Shown in pieces: positions 1 to 12,856 of a stretch of 64,000 bases of DNA. The translations under genes and the position numbers were made by a program. This stretch comes from Poriferisodalis sp965214215. Its GTDB lineage: Bacteria > Actinomycetota > Acidimicrobiia > Acidimicrobiales > Poriferisodalaceae. Below the pieces are notes generated by a model that had not been told where the DNA came from, ran no database searches, and worked only from the letters and a program-made list of their open reading frames with translations. Positions within the stretch are counted from its first letter, which is position 1; every line of letters begins with the position of its first letter. The stretch spans positions 2,604,001 to 2,668,000 of the forward strand of contig NZ_CBDCBD010000003.1 in NCBI RefSeq assembly GCF_965214215.1, read 5' to 3'.

Positions 1-1197
1 ACCGCCCTGTTCGTGGGCATCGCTCTGCTCATGGCGGGCAACGGCCTGCAGAACACCTTGCTCGGTGTCCGGGCCGAATCCGAGGGCTTTGGCTCGACGG
101 TTGCGGGCCTCGTCATGGCGATGAACTTCGTCGGATTCCTGGCGGGGTCCGCTGTCGCTCCCCATTTCCTGCGCCAAGTCGGTCATGTGCGTGTCTTCGC
201 TGCTCTGGCTTCGGCTGGAAGCAGCGTGGTGCTCGTGCAGGCGGTATGGGTGCACCCGCTGGTCTGGGGTGCGGGACGGTTCCTGTGGGGCATGTGTTTC
301 GCCGCGTTGATCGTTGTGGCCGAGACGTGGCTGAACGAGCTGGCGACTAATGAGAACCGCGGTCGGATGCTGGCCCGCTACATGGTCATCACGATGGGTG
401 CCATTGCCACGGGCCAATTCATGGTGGCCATCGCCGACACCAACGGCTTCACGCTGTTCGCCGTGGTGTCGGTGCTGGTTTCGCTTGCACTCGTGCCGAT
501 GTCGCTCTCGGCTTCTGCCAATCCTCCCGTCGTGGTGCCCGAACGCGTCGGGTTCCGGACGCTGCTGGCGACCGCGCCGACCGGTGTGGTGGTCACCTTC
601 CTCGTGGGTGCGGCGCTGGGCTCGATATCAGGCATCGGAGCTGTGTACGCAGCAGCGCGAGGCTTATCGCCGATTCAGGTAGCGGCCTTCGTGGCAGCCC
701 CCATGATCGGCAGCCTGTTCGGGCAGATCCCCCTCGGCCGGCTGTCAGACCGTGTGCCTCGACGCCTCGTCATGGTCTTGGCCGCATCCGTCGCCGCTGC
801 GGCGTGCCTGGCCATGCTGGCACTCGACGAGCGCGGCATCGCTGGCATTGCCGTGATGGGCGTGATGGGCGCATTCGCCTACCCGATCTACTCCCTGGCC
901 GTGGCGCAGACGAATGACTGGCTGCGAGATTCACAACGGACGGGCGCCAGTGCCGTGCTGGTGCGCATGAACGGGGTCGGTGCCACGGTGGGTCCGATCT
1001 GTGCCGCAATCGGGATGTCCGTCACGCTCAACGCGTTCTACTTCGTCATGGCCGCTTCCCACGTTGCGGTCGCTGTCTTCGTCACTGCGCGCATGCTGCT
1101 GGTCGCGGGGCCGGCCGTGTCTCAGCAGGGCACTTTCCACCCGATCCCGGCTCGTGCCTCCGCCGCGGTGGCTGCGTTGCTGAGGCGACGTCGGTGA
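1..1197 (+). CDS. MFS transporter, YcaD-like (5' end outside window)
   Basis: Twelve-helix-type major facilitator. The reading frame is open to the first base, so the gene probably begins upstream; the first in-window start is a GTG at 13. The protein is almost wholly hydrophobic segments, with the family-typical stretch ETWLNELATNENRGR after helix 4, which resembles YcaD/YfkF-type MFS proteins, and a second half starting near residue 190 that repeats the six-helix pattern (GQIPLGRLSDRVPRR is the second loop 2-3 motif). It would export or import a small solute across the inner membrane; the substrate cannot be told from sequence. The EamA-type transporter follows 70 bp downstream on the same strand, so both may share a transcript. 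Confidence 0.85.
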   Translation, partial: TALFVGIALLMAGNGLQNTLLGVRAESEGFGSTVAGLVMAMNFVGFLAGSAVAPHFLRQVGHVRVFAALASAGSSVVLVQAVWVHPLVWGAGRFLWGMCFAALIVVAETWLNELATNENRGRMLARYMVITMGAIATGQFMVAIADTNGFTLFAVVSVLVSLALVPMSLSASANPPVVVPERVGFRTLLATAPTGVVVTFLVGAALGSISGIGAVYAAARGLSPIQVAAFVAAPMIGSLFGQIPLGRLSDRVPRRLVMVLAASVAAAACLAMLALDERGIAGIAVMGVMGAFAYPIYSLAVAQTNDWLRDSQRTGASAVLVRMNGVGATVGPICAAIGMSVTLNAFYFVMAASHVAVAVFVTARMLLVAGPAVSQQGTFHPIPARASAAVAALLRRRR

Positions 1198-1267
1198 GAC
1201 CCCTGCTCTATTCCTCTCGGGCCGTGATGTCGTCACAGCGCTTCGCCTCGCCGACGCGGGCGCTCTG

Positions 1268-2092
1268 ATGGGGGCGCTGTTCGGCCTGCTCACCTCGATG
1301 AGCATCGGTACCAGCGACTTGTTCGGCCGCCGCGTCGTGATGCGCTGCCATGTGCTCTCGGCAATGGTCATCTTTCAGGGAAGCGCAGCCGTAATCGCGC
1401 TGGCCATCGTGCCCCTCGTTCCCGGCTCGTTCGAGAGCGCCGACTTCGCTCGGGGCCTCGTTTCGGGGCTTGGCTTGGGTACCGGCCTTGCCTGCTACTA
1501 CACCTCGCTGGACCGGGCCGGCTCGGCGGTTGCCGCGCCTATCGTCGCCACGCTGTCGGCGATCATCCCTTTCGCCTACACGACACTGCGCGGCCACGAT
1601 CCGCCCCTCCTCGCGATCATCGGCGCCATGGCAGCATTCGGCGGATTGGGCCTGGTGACGGCCGGCGGGACCCGGGGCGCCCACATCTGGGAAGGAACTG
1701 CGTGGGCGACGCTGTCGGGCATTGCCTACGGCGTCGGACTCGGAGTTCTCGTCGATCTCTCCGAGAGTTCCGGCGCCTGGCCGGGGTTCGGGCAGCGTCT
1801 CACGTCAGTTGCAGCCATGGCCGCTCTGGTTGCGATCCGTCGCCTGCCGGCGCTACCGCCACCTGAGGTAATGGGCTACGCCTTGCTGACGGGTGTGGCC
1901 AGCGCTGGGGCGACCATCTTCTACATCGTCGGCATCTGGTTCGATGCACCGGCAACTGTCGTCGGTGCATCGATGTTCCCAGTGATGAGCATCCTCGTGG
2001 GCCGGGCCGCGTACAACGACACCATCAACACCCGCCAGTACATCGGCATAGCTGCGGCCGTAGCAGGCGTCACCGCCGTCGTCGCCTCCTGA
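1268..2092 (+). CDS. EamA/DMT-family transporter
   Basis: A 274-residue drug/metabolite transporter superfamily protein. About ten hydrophobic segments in two EamA-like halves are visible (residues ~1-130 and ~140-274), each ending in a glycine/alanine-rich helix; the C-terminus finishes with the typical last helix (IGIAAAVAGVTAVVAS). Length fits the usual 270-300 residues for the family. It would move a small metabolite across the membrane, substrate unknown. It follows the MFS gene on the same strand and converges with the zeta-kinase pair, with only 12 bp between stop codons. ATG start at 1268 begins directly with the first helix and no leader. Confidence 0.8.
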   Translation: MGALFGLLTSMSIGTSDLFGRRVVMRCHVLSAMVIFQGSAAVIALAIVPLVPGSFESADFARGLVSGLGLGTGLACYYTSLDRAGSAVAAPIVATLSAIIPFAYTTLRGHDPPLLAIIGAMAAFGGLGLVTAGGTRGAHIWEGTAWATLSGIAYGVGLGVLVDLSESSGAWPGFGQRLTSVAAMAALVAIRRLPALPPPEVMGYALLTGVASAGATIFYIVGIWFDAPATVVGASMFPVMSILVGRAAYNDTINTRQYIGIAAAVAGVTAVVAS

Positions 2093-2104
2093 GCGGAGGC
2101 CGAC

Positions 2105-2368
2105 TCAGTAAGGGAGCGAAGGCTCGGGCAGTTCTTGGCCTTCTTGGAATGGCGGGGGAATGAGATCTTCGTACATGGCCGGATCTGGCGGGTAGATATC
2201 GACTACTCCGTCACGTCTGTAGACCACGCCGGTACCTGCTTGGTAGGCAAGCAGGTGAGCGTCTTTGGCGGCCAGACGCAGTGCTTCACTGACGCCTGCA
2301 ATCCAATTGTCGATGAAGGCTTCACCGTTGCTGAAAGCCAGAGGCTGCTCCGGGTGTCGCTCAGTCAT
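2105..2368 (-). CDS. Small partner of zeta-like kinase (putative antitoxin)
   Basis: An 87-residue acidic protein starting at an ATG that overlaps the end of the zeta-like gene by 8 bp (ATGACTGA), so translation is likely coupled. The middle holds a helix followed by the pattern GTGVVYRRDGVVDIYPPD, which resembles the short partners of zeta-like (COG4185-type) kinases, where a basic/alanine helix leads into a V-x-R-D-G-x-V strand and a proline-rich acidic end. Those partners usually lie upstream of the kinase; here it is downstream. The antitoxin role is inferred from pairing and pattern only. A longer frame reaching 2554 exists but its N-terminal part merely shadows the kinase gene. Confidence 0.6.
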   Translation of the reverse strand: MTERHPEQPLAFSNGEAFIDNWIAGVSEALRLAAKDAHLLAYQAGTGVVYRRDGVVDIYPPDPAMYEDLIPPPFQEGQELPEPSLPY

Positions 2369-2879
2369 GGTCGGGGCTTCGCTCCAGTTCGATGGCTGGT
2401 TCCTCAATGTTGTCATACAGTACCCAGCTGTCGACCTCATGCGAGTACAGCTCGCGCAGATTGCGCAGGCCGGCAGCGAAGCGTCGCCGGACCACATCAG
2501 GCGGCACGTGATGCCCGCCGCGCGACACCCGCTGAGCGACTCGCCGGACCGCATCCTCCGCCGATGGCAGCGACAGGAAGATCAGCGAGACACCATAGCC
2601 ATCCGCCCGCCAGCGACGGATCTTGCGCAGGTAGCCCCGCCCTGACAGCGTGGTCTCGAAGGCGAAGCTGCGACCTTCGTCTGCGTGCCGGTCGAGCTCG
2701 GCGAGCATCAAGCGCCCCGCCTGAATATCAGCGTGGCCGGGCTCTGTCGGATCGAGCCCGGAGCCAATGAGGTCGGCGTTCACGAACGGGATACCGCGTT
2801 GTTCCAGCCTGAGGTAGCGAAATGCGAACGTCGTCTTGCCGTCACCGTTCGGCCCGGCGATGATCAGAATCTCCTTCAC
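2361..2879 (-). CDS. Zeta toxin-like P-loop kinase
   Basis: A 172-residue P-loop NTPase of the zeta-toxin/UDP-N-acetylglucosamine kinase type. Residues 5-17 carry the Walker A loop GPNGDGKTT, where Asp replaces the usual Ala or Ser; residues ~33-36 give VNAD and residues ~73-88 FETTLSGRGYLRKIRR, the conserved substrate-side block of the family. The region PPDVVRRRFAAGLRNL matches the C-terminal helix of the family. Zeta proteins phosphorylate UDP-sugar precursors of peptidoglycan, or other small substrates, using ATP; whether this one is toxic is unknown. GTG start at 2879. A truncated relative of this gene lies at 7673-7954 on the same strand, on the far side of the RCC1 gene. Confidence 0.8.
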   Translation of the reverse strand: MKEILIIAGPNGDGKTTFAFRYLRLEQRGIPFVNADLIGSGLDPTEPGHADIQAGRLMLAELDRHADEGRSFAFETTLSGRGYLRKIRRWRADGYGVSLIFLSLPSAEDAVRRVAQRVSRGGHHVPPDVVRRRFAAGLRNLRELYSHEVDSWVLYDNIEEPAIELERSPDHD

Positions 2880-3131
2880 GGCCTCGGTCGGTCACAGTAC
2901 TAAGTCGATGAGCCGGGACATGCGCCCATTTCTGATTCCCCTGCACCGGCTCAACTTCGCCGCCAACCGGGCACTGCACATGATCGTCATCGTCTGGCTC
3001 CGCTACTGCGAACGAACCCGCAGTTGCCTCGACCACCTCGTGAGCGAAGGGAAAGAAGACAAGCCACCCGCTGCCTCAGACGCTACATCGCCCGAAAGAT
3101 CTACCGCACCCTTCGAGCGACCTCGCCACCC

Positions 3132-3479
3132 TCAACACCCGCACATGACACCTATAGGAACGTCCCAAGGTGAAACAGGCTGAGCCAAGTGGCCGACGAC
3201 GGCCGTTTGCATTCCGGCGCCGTACCTGGCCCGGGCATCTGTGGCGCCCATGCCGAGATTCTCGCGGACGCGCGGCCCAGAAGTGCCGCTAGCGAAGGCG
3301 TCACGCACCGCGTCGGTAGCCGCTTGCTCGCATTGTGATCGATCTCGCGCGGCACACTCAAGCAGATTTTTTTTCGCGGATATCTCGGCAACTGCGTCGG
3401 GATCAATGTTCTCGAACCATTCTGCGAGTTCGTCAACCCTTGCCTCAATCTCCTCGACCGGCCTGGGCATCTTGTCCAT
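3132..3479 (-). CDS. Small unknown protein, possible degenerate helix-turn-helix
   Basis: Not recognised. A 115-residue frame beginning at an ATG 96 bp beyond the stop of the RCC1-repeat gene on the same strand. Residues 1-40 are acidic and helical (VEEIEARVDELAEWFENIDPD), residues ~41-85 alternate Ala, Arg and Asp and contain VRDAFASGTSGPRVRENLGM, which has the spacing of a weak helix-turn-helix. The tail after residue 90 has no helical pattern. The same frame runs open back to 4754, but that extension is only a shadow of the repeat gene. Coding is supported by composition alone. It could be a small regulator or a decayed antitoxin. The 250 bp between it and the zeta start (2880-3131) hold nothing I can support. 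Confidence 0.35.
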   Translation of the reverse strand: MDKMPRPVEEIEARVDELAEWFENIDPDAVAEISAKKNLLECAARDRSQCEQAATDAVRDAFASGTSGPRVRENLGMGATDARARYGAGMQTAVVGHLAQPVSPWDVPIGVMCGC

Positions 3480-3574
3480 GATGTTTGCCCGGGGTTTTAT
3501 GCAGTGCAGGATCACGTCTCGTTCTCGAGCTTCCTCGACACCGCCGATATGGGGCAGCGAAACCCGCGAGCCGT

Positions 3575-7591
<4,017 letters not shown>

Positions 7592-7672
7592 GGCGGCTCC
7601 CTTCTCGCGAGCGGGTCAGGGTACATTTGCACACACGAGCGTGTTACCTGGCGGGTATAACCACCGGCGGCT

Positions 7673-7954
7673 CTACGGCCAGTTCGCTCGCGCTCTGCGC
7701 CACACCTCCTCTACCAAGGATGCGCTGTCGGCTAGACGATCGCGTCTGGCTCTTCGGCTTTGCGCCGGGCTCAGCGAGACGCGATGGCCGTCCGCACGCC
7801 AGCGACGGATCTTGCGCAGGTAGCCCCGTCCTGACAGCGTGGTCTCGAAGGCGAAGCTGCGACGTTCTTGTATGTGTCGGTCGAGTTCGGCGGGTAGGCG
7901 AGTGCGATTGCCGACCCGCATCCAGCCCTTCGAACTGAGCGTGCTCAGAACCAC
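7673..7954 (-). pseudogene. Remnant of a second zeta-like kinase gene
   Basis: The frame encodes ELDRHIQERRSFAFETTLSG followed by RGYLRKIRRWRADG, nearly identical to residues ~66-95 of the intact zeta-like kinase at 2361-2879; the DNA of 7797-7863 matches 2609-2675 with about one mismatch. The Walker A region is absent: the sequence before ELDRH is unrelated. After RRWRADG the frame shifts relative to the intact gene, and a degenerate trace of the VPxxVVRRR helix appears as VEEVWRRARANW. It therefore lacks both the catalytic N-terminus and the middle of the protein and is read as a decayed paralogue, not a gene. Confidence 0.75.
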
Positions 7955-7969
7955 CGCTCGGGCCGAGGC

Positions 7970-8671
7970 TTAGCGGCCTTCCTCGCCGATGGCCACTTCG
8001 GGGCGGGAGGCGATCACTTCTGGCGTCCGGCTGGTTGCAGCGACCCAGTAGCGAGATTCGGAGCACATCCAACCGACCAGTTCCAGCAGTTGCCCATGGT
8101 CTCGGGACAGGTCGCGCCGATGGATCGGCTCATGGTGGGCAATCCGATTCCGGAGGAAATGAAGGCGTTGCATCCGATCGGCCACGTCGACTCGGACTTG
8201 TTCGGGGTGGCGCGCCGAGGGGTGCAGCGGGAATGCCGACGCGACCGCGGGCACCCACAAAGACGTCAAGTACGGGGGTTCGCACAGGTAGCGCCAGAAT
8301 CCGAAGTTCAACTCAGCGATGACCCGGCCGTGCACTTCTGCGCGCCTGCCTCCACGGGTTGCGCGCTGTCGGGCGGCTGCGATGTCTTCTCTGGCCCGCC
8401 GAGCGTGTCGGCCCGGGAAGAGCCGCGTTTGGCGGTACCACACGTCTGGCCACCCTGCGGCCATTCCGTACGCCGAGAGCGCGTTGTCGACTGTGTTGCG
8501 GAAGATGACTTCCAGACGGCCGAGATCTTCATGAAGAGCGCCGGCTGTATTGGCGTTCCAGTCGTACAGGCGAACAGCTGCCTCTATCTCGCCGTCAGCT
8601 GCTTGCAAGTAGGACTCAAGGCGTGACGCCGTCAATCGGACGGCGACCTCTTGGAAGTTGATGATTGACAT
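7970..8671 (-). CDS. Abi-like (HEPN-type) protein
   Basis: A 233-residue protein with the signature of the Abi_2/AbiD-F family: an N-terminal helical region (RLESYLQAADGEIEAAVRLY), the strand-helix FRNTVDNALSAYG, the aromatic block LNFGFWRYLCEP, and near residue 185 LRNRIAHHEPI, the R-x4-H motif characteristic of HEPN RNases. Family members act in abortive infection or as toxin parts, cleaving RNA; that is family knowledge and not shown for this protein. The ATG at 8671 has AGGAAG just upstream and begins MSIINFQEV; a longer frame to 8719 has no better site. It sits beside the zeta remnant, which strengthens the picture of a small defence or accessory island. Confidence 0.7.
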   Translation of the reverse strand: MSIINFQEVAVRLTASRLESYLQAADGEIEAAVRLYDWNANTAGALHEDLGRLEVIFRNTVDNALSAYGMAAGWPDVWYRQTRLFPGRHARRAREDIAAARQRATRGGRRAEVHGRVIAELNFGFWRYLCEPPYLTSLWVPAVASAFPLHPSARHPEQVRVDVADRMQRLHFLRNRIAHHEPIHRRDLSRDHGQLLELVGWMCSESRYWVAATSRTPEVIASRPEVAIGEEGR

Positions 8672-9023
8672 TCGCTTCCTGGGCCCTAGAATCGTCATCG
8701 AAGACCCCGGAACCGTCACTGCTTCGGCAAACGGCCGGGGTTACGCCTTTTCGTGGCTCGGGTGCATCCGCACTGCGGTTCTCGACCGTCCCTTCATCGG
8801 CCGCTTGGCGGGTGAGCCAAGTCGAGTTGGACGCCGCCGATGCCGCGAGTGCCCCGGCGGGCACCGGCTTCAGGCTGCGCACCGTATTCGGCGATTCGGC
8901 TACATCAAAGTGAGTTTCATCACATTCCATGCTCATGTGCCTCCGCCCGGTAGTGAGCAGTTCATCTGGATCAGGAACTGGCTGTGCTGCATGCTGCAGT
9001 TCCGACAGGCCCCTGACACGGCA
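8672..9023. other. Gap with a strong inverted repeat
   Basis: No gene is supported between the Abi-like gene and mttB. The main feature is an imperfect hairpin at 8704-8741: ACCCCGG pairs with CCGGGGT, and inside it CCGT pairs with ACGG around a 14-base loop, with a two-base bulge on one arm. There is no T-run in the minus direction, so a terminator role for the mttB operon is possible but unproven. Confidence 0.4.
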
Positions 9024-10559
9024 CTAGACGATGGCGTCGGGTTCGGAGGCTTTGCGCCGGGCGATGTAATCGCGGAGTTCGGCGTCGATGGCGTCGTCGA
9101 TCGGCGGCGCTTCGTAATCGGCCAGCATCTGGCGCATCTGACGGTTGGCCCGCTGTGCGGCATCCAAGGATCCTTCGTCGGACCACTGCTCGAAGCTGTT
9201 GTTGTCGGCGATGGTCGACTGACAAAAGGCGGTCTCGAAGTTGGCCAGCGTGTGGGAGTGCCCCAGGAAATGGTCGCCATGGGGGTTGGTGACGAACGCC
9301 TCGACGGCCTGCCCATTGGGCGTCATGTCGACGCCTCTTGCATAGACCTCCATCATCCCCAGTTGGTCGGCGTCCATGATGAGCTTCTCGTAGCTCAGCG
9401 TCAGGCCGCCTTCGAGCCATCCTGCGGCATGGAGCACAAAGTTCACTCCTGCAGACATCGTGGGCAGCAGCGTTGAGGCCGACTCGTAGGCCGCCTGCGC
9501 GTCAGGCGCCTTCGACGAGGTGAATTGGCCTCCCGAACGAAACGGCACGCCCACGCGCCGCGCCAGCTCGGCCATGACGTAGATGGCCAGGCCTGCTTCG
9601 GGCGTGCCGAACGTCGGCGCCCCAGTCGCCATGGACATCGATGATGCGAACGTTCCGAAGACCACCGGAGACCCGGGACGCACGAGCTGGCAGAACGCCA
9701 TACCCGACAGCGCTTCAGCGAGCGCCTGGGCCGACAGCGCAGCCACGGTCACCGGCGACATGGCACCGGCCAGGATGAACGGCGAGATCACGCACGCTTG
9801 GTTGTGCTGGGCGTATACCTCCGCCGCGCCGAGCATGGTTGCATCCCAGCGCAGCGGCGACGAGGCGTTGATCAGGCTCGTCAGCACCGTGCGGTCGGCG
9901 AGGTCGCCGCCGAAGGCGATACGGCACATCTCGACGGAATCAGCCGCACGCTGGGCGGCAGTGACCGAGCCCATCAGCGGCTTGTCGCTGTAGCGCAGGT
10001 GCGCATACACCATGTCGAGGTGGCGCTTGTTCACCGGCACGTCGGTGGGCTCGCAGACGGTGCCTCCGCTGTGGTGCAGATGGGGCAGCATCCAGACCAG
10101 CTTGACCACCTGTTCGAAGTCCTTCAGCGTGGCGTAGCGCCGGCCGTCATCGAGGTCACTCACGAACGGCGAGCCGTAGTTGGGGACGAACACCGTGGCA
10201 TCGCCGCCGATGGGCACTGAGCGGGCCGGGTTGCGGGCGTGCTGGACGTAGGTGCTCGGTGCTGTGGTCTGCACGATGTCGCGGCACAGACCGCGAGGAA
10301 AGCGAACCAGTTCGCCCTCGACGTCTGCACCGGCGTCGCGCCACAGCTCCAGTGCCCGGGGGAAGTCCTGGAAAGCCACGCCGACCTCGGACAGGATCGT
10401 CTCGGCGTTCTCCTCGATCTGTGCCAAGCCGGCCTCATCCAGCACGCTCACTGGGGTCAGCGATCGCTGCAGGTGGGTGTTGAAGGTCGTATCTGCCGCA
10501 GTGCGCTGAGCCTGGCGGGCTGCGCGGCCGCCTCCTCGACGTCGTGTTCGCTCAGTCAT
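9024..10559 (-). CDS. MttB-family corrinoid methyltransferase (non-pyrrolysine)
   Basis: A 511-residue protein of the trimethylamine:corrinoid methyltransferase family. Family blocks visible include LRYSDKPLMGSV, MLGAAEVYAQHNQACVISPF, GTFASSMSMATGAPTFGTPE and GWLEGGLTLSYEKLIMDADQ. The frame has no internal amber codon, so this is a non-pyrrolysine member; characterised members demethylate quaternary amines such as glycine betaine, proline betaine or carnitine, moving the methyl group to a corrinoid protein. The substrate here is unknown. It is the last gene of a five-gene operon that also supplies the corrinoid protein, the methyl-THF methyltransferase and the reactivating enzyme. The N-terminus (MTERTRRRGGGRAARQAQR) is a basic unstructured leader. 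Cytoplasmic. Confidence 0.9.
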   Translation of the reverse strand: MTERTRRRGGGRAARQAQRTAADTTFNTHLQRSLTPVSVLDEAGLAQIEENAETILSEVGVAFQDFPRALELWRDAGADVEGELVRFPRGLCRDIVQTTAPSTYVQHARNPARSVPIGGDATVFVPNYGSPFVSDLDDGRRYATLKDFEQVVKLVWMLPHLHHSGGTVCEPTDVPVNKRHLDMVYAHLRYSDKPLMGSVTAAQRAADSVEMCRIAFGGDLADRTVLTSLINASSPLRWDATMLGAAEVYAQHNQACVISPFILAGAMSPVTVAALSAQALAEALSGMAFCQLVRPGSPVVFGTFASSMSMATGAPTFGTPEAGLAIYVMAELARRVGVPFRSGGQFTSSKAPDAQAAYESASTLLPTMSAGVNFVLHAAGWLEGGLTLSYEKLIMDADQLGMMEVYARGVDMTPNGQAVEAFVTNPHGDHFLGHSHTLANFETAFCQSTIADNNSFEQWSDEGSLDAAQRANRQMRQMLADYEAPPIDDAIDAELRDYIARRKASEPDAIV

Positions 10560-10626
10560 GGTTGCCTGTCATCGTTGCTTGCTGCCTTCCGGTGCAGATC
10601 GATCTCCTGGATACCAAGAGCGTGCG

Positions 10627-12846
10627 TCATCGTCGCCGTCGCTGCCGCGAACGGCGTGAGGACCGTTCACCGCGCACTGCGTCGGGGGCATCGGGACTCG
10701 CTCGCGGCGGCAGCGCAATCGCCGTCGAGAGCTTCGGCGAGGGTGCAGTTGCGTGGGGGAGTGCCATGGCGGCCACGAAGAGTTCCTGAAAGCGGGGCTC
10801 GGTGGCGGTCTCGATTTTTCGGATGCTGCGGACGACTCGTTCCATCTCTGCACGCTGAGCACCCGATAGCAGTGCGCGTAACGCACCTGTGCCCGCGGCG
10901 TTGCCCACCGATCGCACAGCACCGGGGTCGCAGTCGCCGATGAGACCGAGCACCATCGCCCTGGTGGGGTCGATGTGTGCTCCGAAGGCCCCCGCGAGCT
11001 GCACGCGATCTGGGGCAACGATGCTCGCGCGTTCGCACAACAGATCGATGCCGGCGCGCAGCGCTGCCTTAGCGAGCTGGATCGCCCGGACATCGTTCTG
11101 AGTGACGGTGATGGTCGGGCCGCCAGACCCCTCGGGTGGTTCGTACAGCACGAACGACGAGGTCCGGCCATCTGAGATCACACGTGATGCCCGCTCGCCC
11201 TCCGTCGGTGCTGCGGCGATGACCCCATCGGACGACAGCATCCCCGCGAGGTACATCTCGGCGACGACCTCGATGATCCCGGAGCCACATATGCCCGTGA
11301 CGCCTGCGGCTGCACTGCGAGAACCGGCTGCGACCCGCTGCTCGATTGCCTCAGCGAAGCCGGGCTCGTCGGACCAGAGATCGCAGCCGATGACACGAAT
11401 TCGGGGAGCCCACGTCGCCGGATCGATGCGCACCCGTTCGATCGCACCCGGCGTCGCCCGCTGCCCATGGCTGATCTGGGCGCCCTCAAACGCCGGGCCC
11501 GTCGGGCTGGAGGCTGCCCAGAGTCCCTGCGAGCTGCCCAGCACGATCTCAGCGTTTGTGCCGACGTCCACCAGCAGGGTGATGGCCTCGTCGCGGTGCG
11601 GGCCCCCAGCAAGCACTGCCGCCGAGGTGTCCGCGCCGACATGGCCGGCGATGGCGGGGCCCACATACACCCGAGCCGCCGGGCACGGCAGGCCCATCTG
11701 AGGTCCTTCGAGCTCGACGGCAGCGTCGGTGGCCAAGGTGAACGGCGCCTGTCCGAGGGGGGTCGGATCGATGCCGAGGGCGATGTGGATCATGATCGGG
11801 TTGCCGACGAGCACCACCTCGAGTACGCCGGACGGATCTGTACCGGCCGCGTCACAGAGCTCGTTGGTCAGCAACGCCAGCGCGTCGCGGACGAGCGAGG
11901 TGAGCTCGGCCGCCCCGCCCGGATTCATCATCACGTACGAGACCCGGCTCATCAGGTCTTCGCCGAGGCGAATCTGAGGGTTCATCCGGCCTGCCGAGGC
12001 AAGAATCTCGCCGCTGTGCAGATCGGTCAGGTGCCCCGCGAGGGTGGTCGAGCCGATGTCGATGGCGATGCCGAGCGCGGCCGTCACCACATCGGGCCAC
12101 ACCGCCGAGATCATGCCGGTGCGCCCGCCTCGCTCGGGCCCGCTCCAGCGCACGGCGACCGTGACCAGGCGGCCGCCGTCGCCATCGGGGGCGCCGGCGG
12201 CGACCGATGCGTGAAGTGCTCCGAGTGCCCCAGGCAGTATCCCGGCCAGGCGGACATCCCATTCGTCGGCGACGCAGTCGATCACCGTTTGGGCCAGGCC
12301 GCGGCGCTCATCCAGCGTCGGTGGCGGCACGGTGACCACATGCAGGGTTGACAGCGGGTCCAATGCGATGTCGCCGACGTCGACGGTCTTGCGCACCACG
12401 GGGCCGTGCAGCTGGCTGTCGGGCGGCACGTCGACGACGACGTCTGCCTGCACGAGCGCCTGACAGCCCAGCCGTGACTGCGGGCCAAGCGGACGGTGGC
12501 CGCCGTACGCCGCTTCGGTTGCACCTGTGGGGCTGAGCGCCTCGGGGCCGGCGGTGATGGCCCATTTGGGGAACGAACCCACCGACGGGACAACCTGGCA
12601 TCGGCCGCAGATGCCGCGCCCGCCGCAGACGCTGTCGAGATCAACGCCGAGTTCACGAGCAGCGTCGAGCACCGTGATGCCCTCGCTCACGATGCCCGTG
12701 CGCCCCGTCGGAGTGAACACCACCGTGCACGCAGGCGGGCCGGCTGGGGGCTCGTCGCCGTCCTCTGCGCTGGGCGCGCCGATCCCCTCGATATCCATCA
12801 CTGAGGCCGAAGCGGTATCGGCGGGCGGGGGCGGGCCCGGCGGCAT
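10627..12846 (-). CDS. ASKHA/DUF4445 corrinoid reductive activator with 2Fe-2S domain
   Basis: A RamA-like protein that re-reduces inactive cob(II)alamin on methyltransferase corrinoid proteins using ATP. A plant-type 2Fe-2S domain spans about residues 30-125, with CGGRGICGRC and a distal LGCQALV supplying four Cys. The DUF4445/ASKHA part follows, with GIAIDIGSTTLAGHL, LVDVGTNAEIVLG and GICGSGIIEVVAEM as nucleotide-binding loops. No C-terminal 4Fe-4S clusters are present, unlike archaeal RamA; the tail is instead basic (RSSRRSRQRRRR). I chose ATG 12846 (739 residues) because GGAG lies five bases upstream and it starts 10 bases after the preceding stop. A longer frame reaching 12975 would overlap the preceding gene. 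Confidence 0.85.
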   Translation of the reverse strand: MPPGPPPPADTASASVMDIEGIGAPSAEDGDEPPAGPPACTVVFTPTGRTGIVSEGITVLDAARELGVDLDSVCGGRGICGRCQVVPSVGSFPKWAITAGPEALSPTGATEAAYGGHRPLGPQSRLGCQALVQADVVVDVPPDSQLHGPVVRKTVDVGDIALDPLSTLHVVTVPPPTLDERRGLAQTVIDCVADEWDVRLAGILPGALGALHASVAAGAPDGDGGRLVTVAVRWSGPERGGRTGMISAVWPDVVTAALGIAIDIGSTTLAGHLTDLHSGEILASAGRMNPQIRLGEDLMSRVSYVMMNPGGAAELTSLVRDALALLTNELCDAAGTDPSGVLEVVLVGNPIMIHIALGIDPTPLGQAPFTLATDAAVELEGPQMGLPCPAARVYVGPAIAGHVGADTSAAVLAGGPHRDEAITLLVDVGTNAEIVLGSSQGLWAASSPTGPAFEGAQISHGQRATPGAIERVRIDPATWAPRIRVIGCDLWSDEPGFAEAIEQRVAAGSRSAAAGVTGICGSGIIEVVAEMYLAGMLSSDGVIAAAPTEGERASRVISDGRTSSFVLYEPPEGSGGPTITVTQNDVRAIQLAKAALRAGIDLLCERASIVAPDRVQLAGAFGAHIDPTRAMVLGLIGDCDPGAVRSVGNAAGTGALRALLSGAQRAEMERVVRSIRKIETATEPRFQELFVAAMALPHATAPSPKLSTAIALPPRASPDAPDAVRGERSSRRSRQRRRR

Positions 12847-12856
12847 CGGGGCTCCG

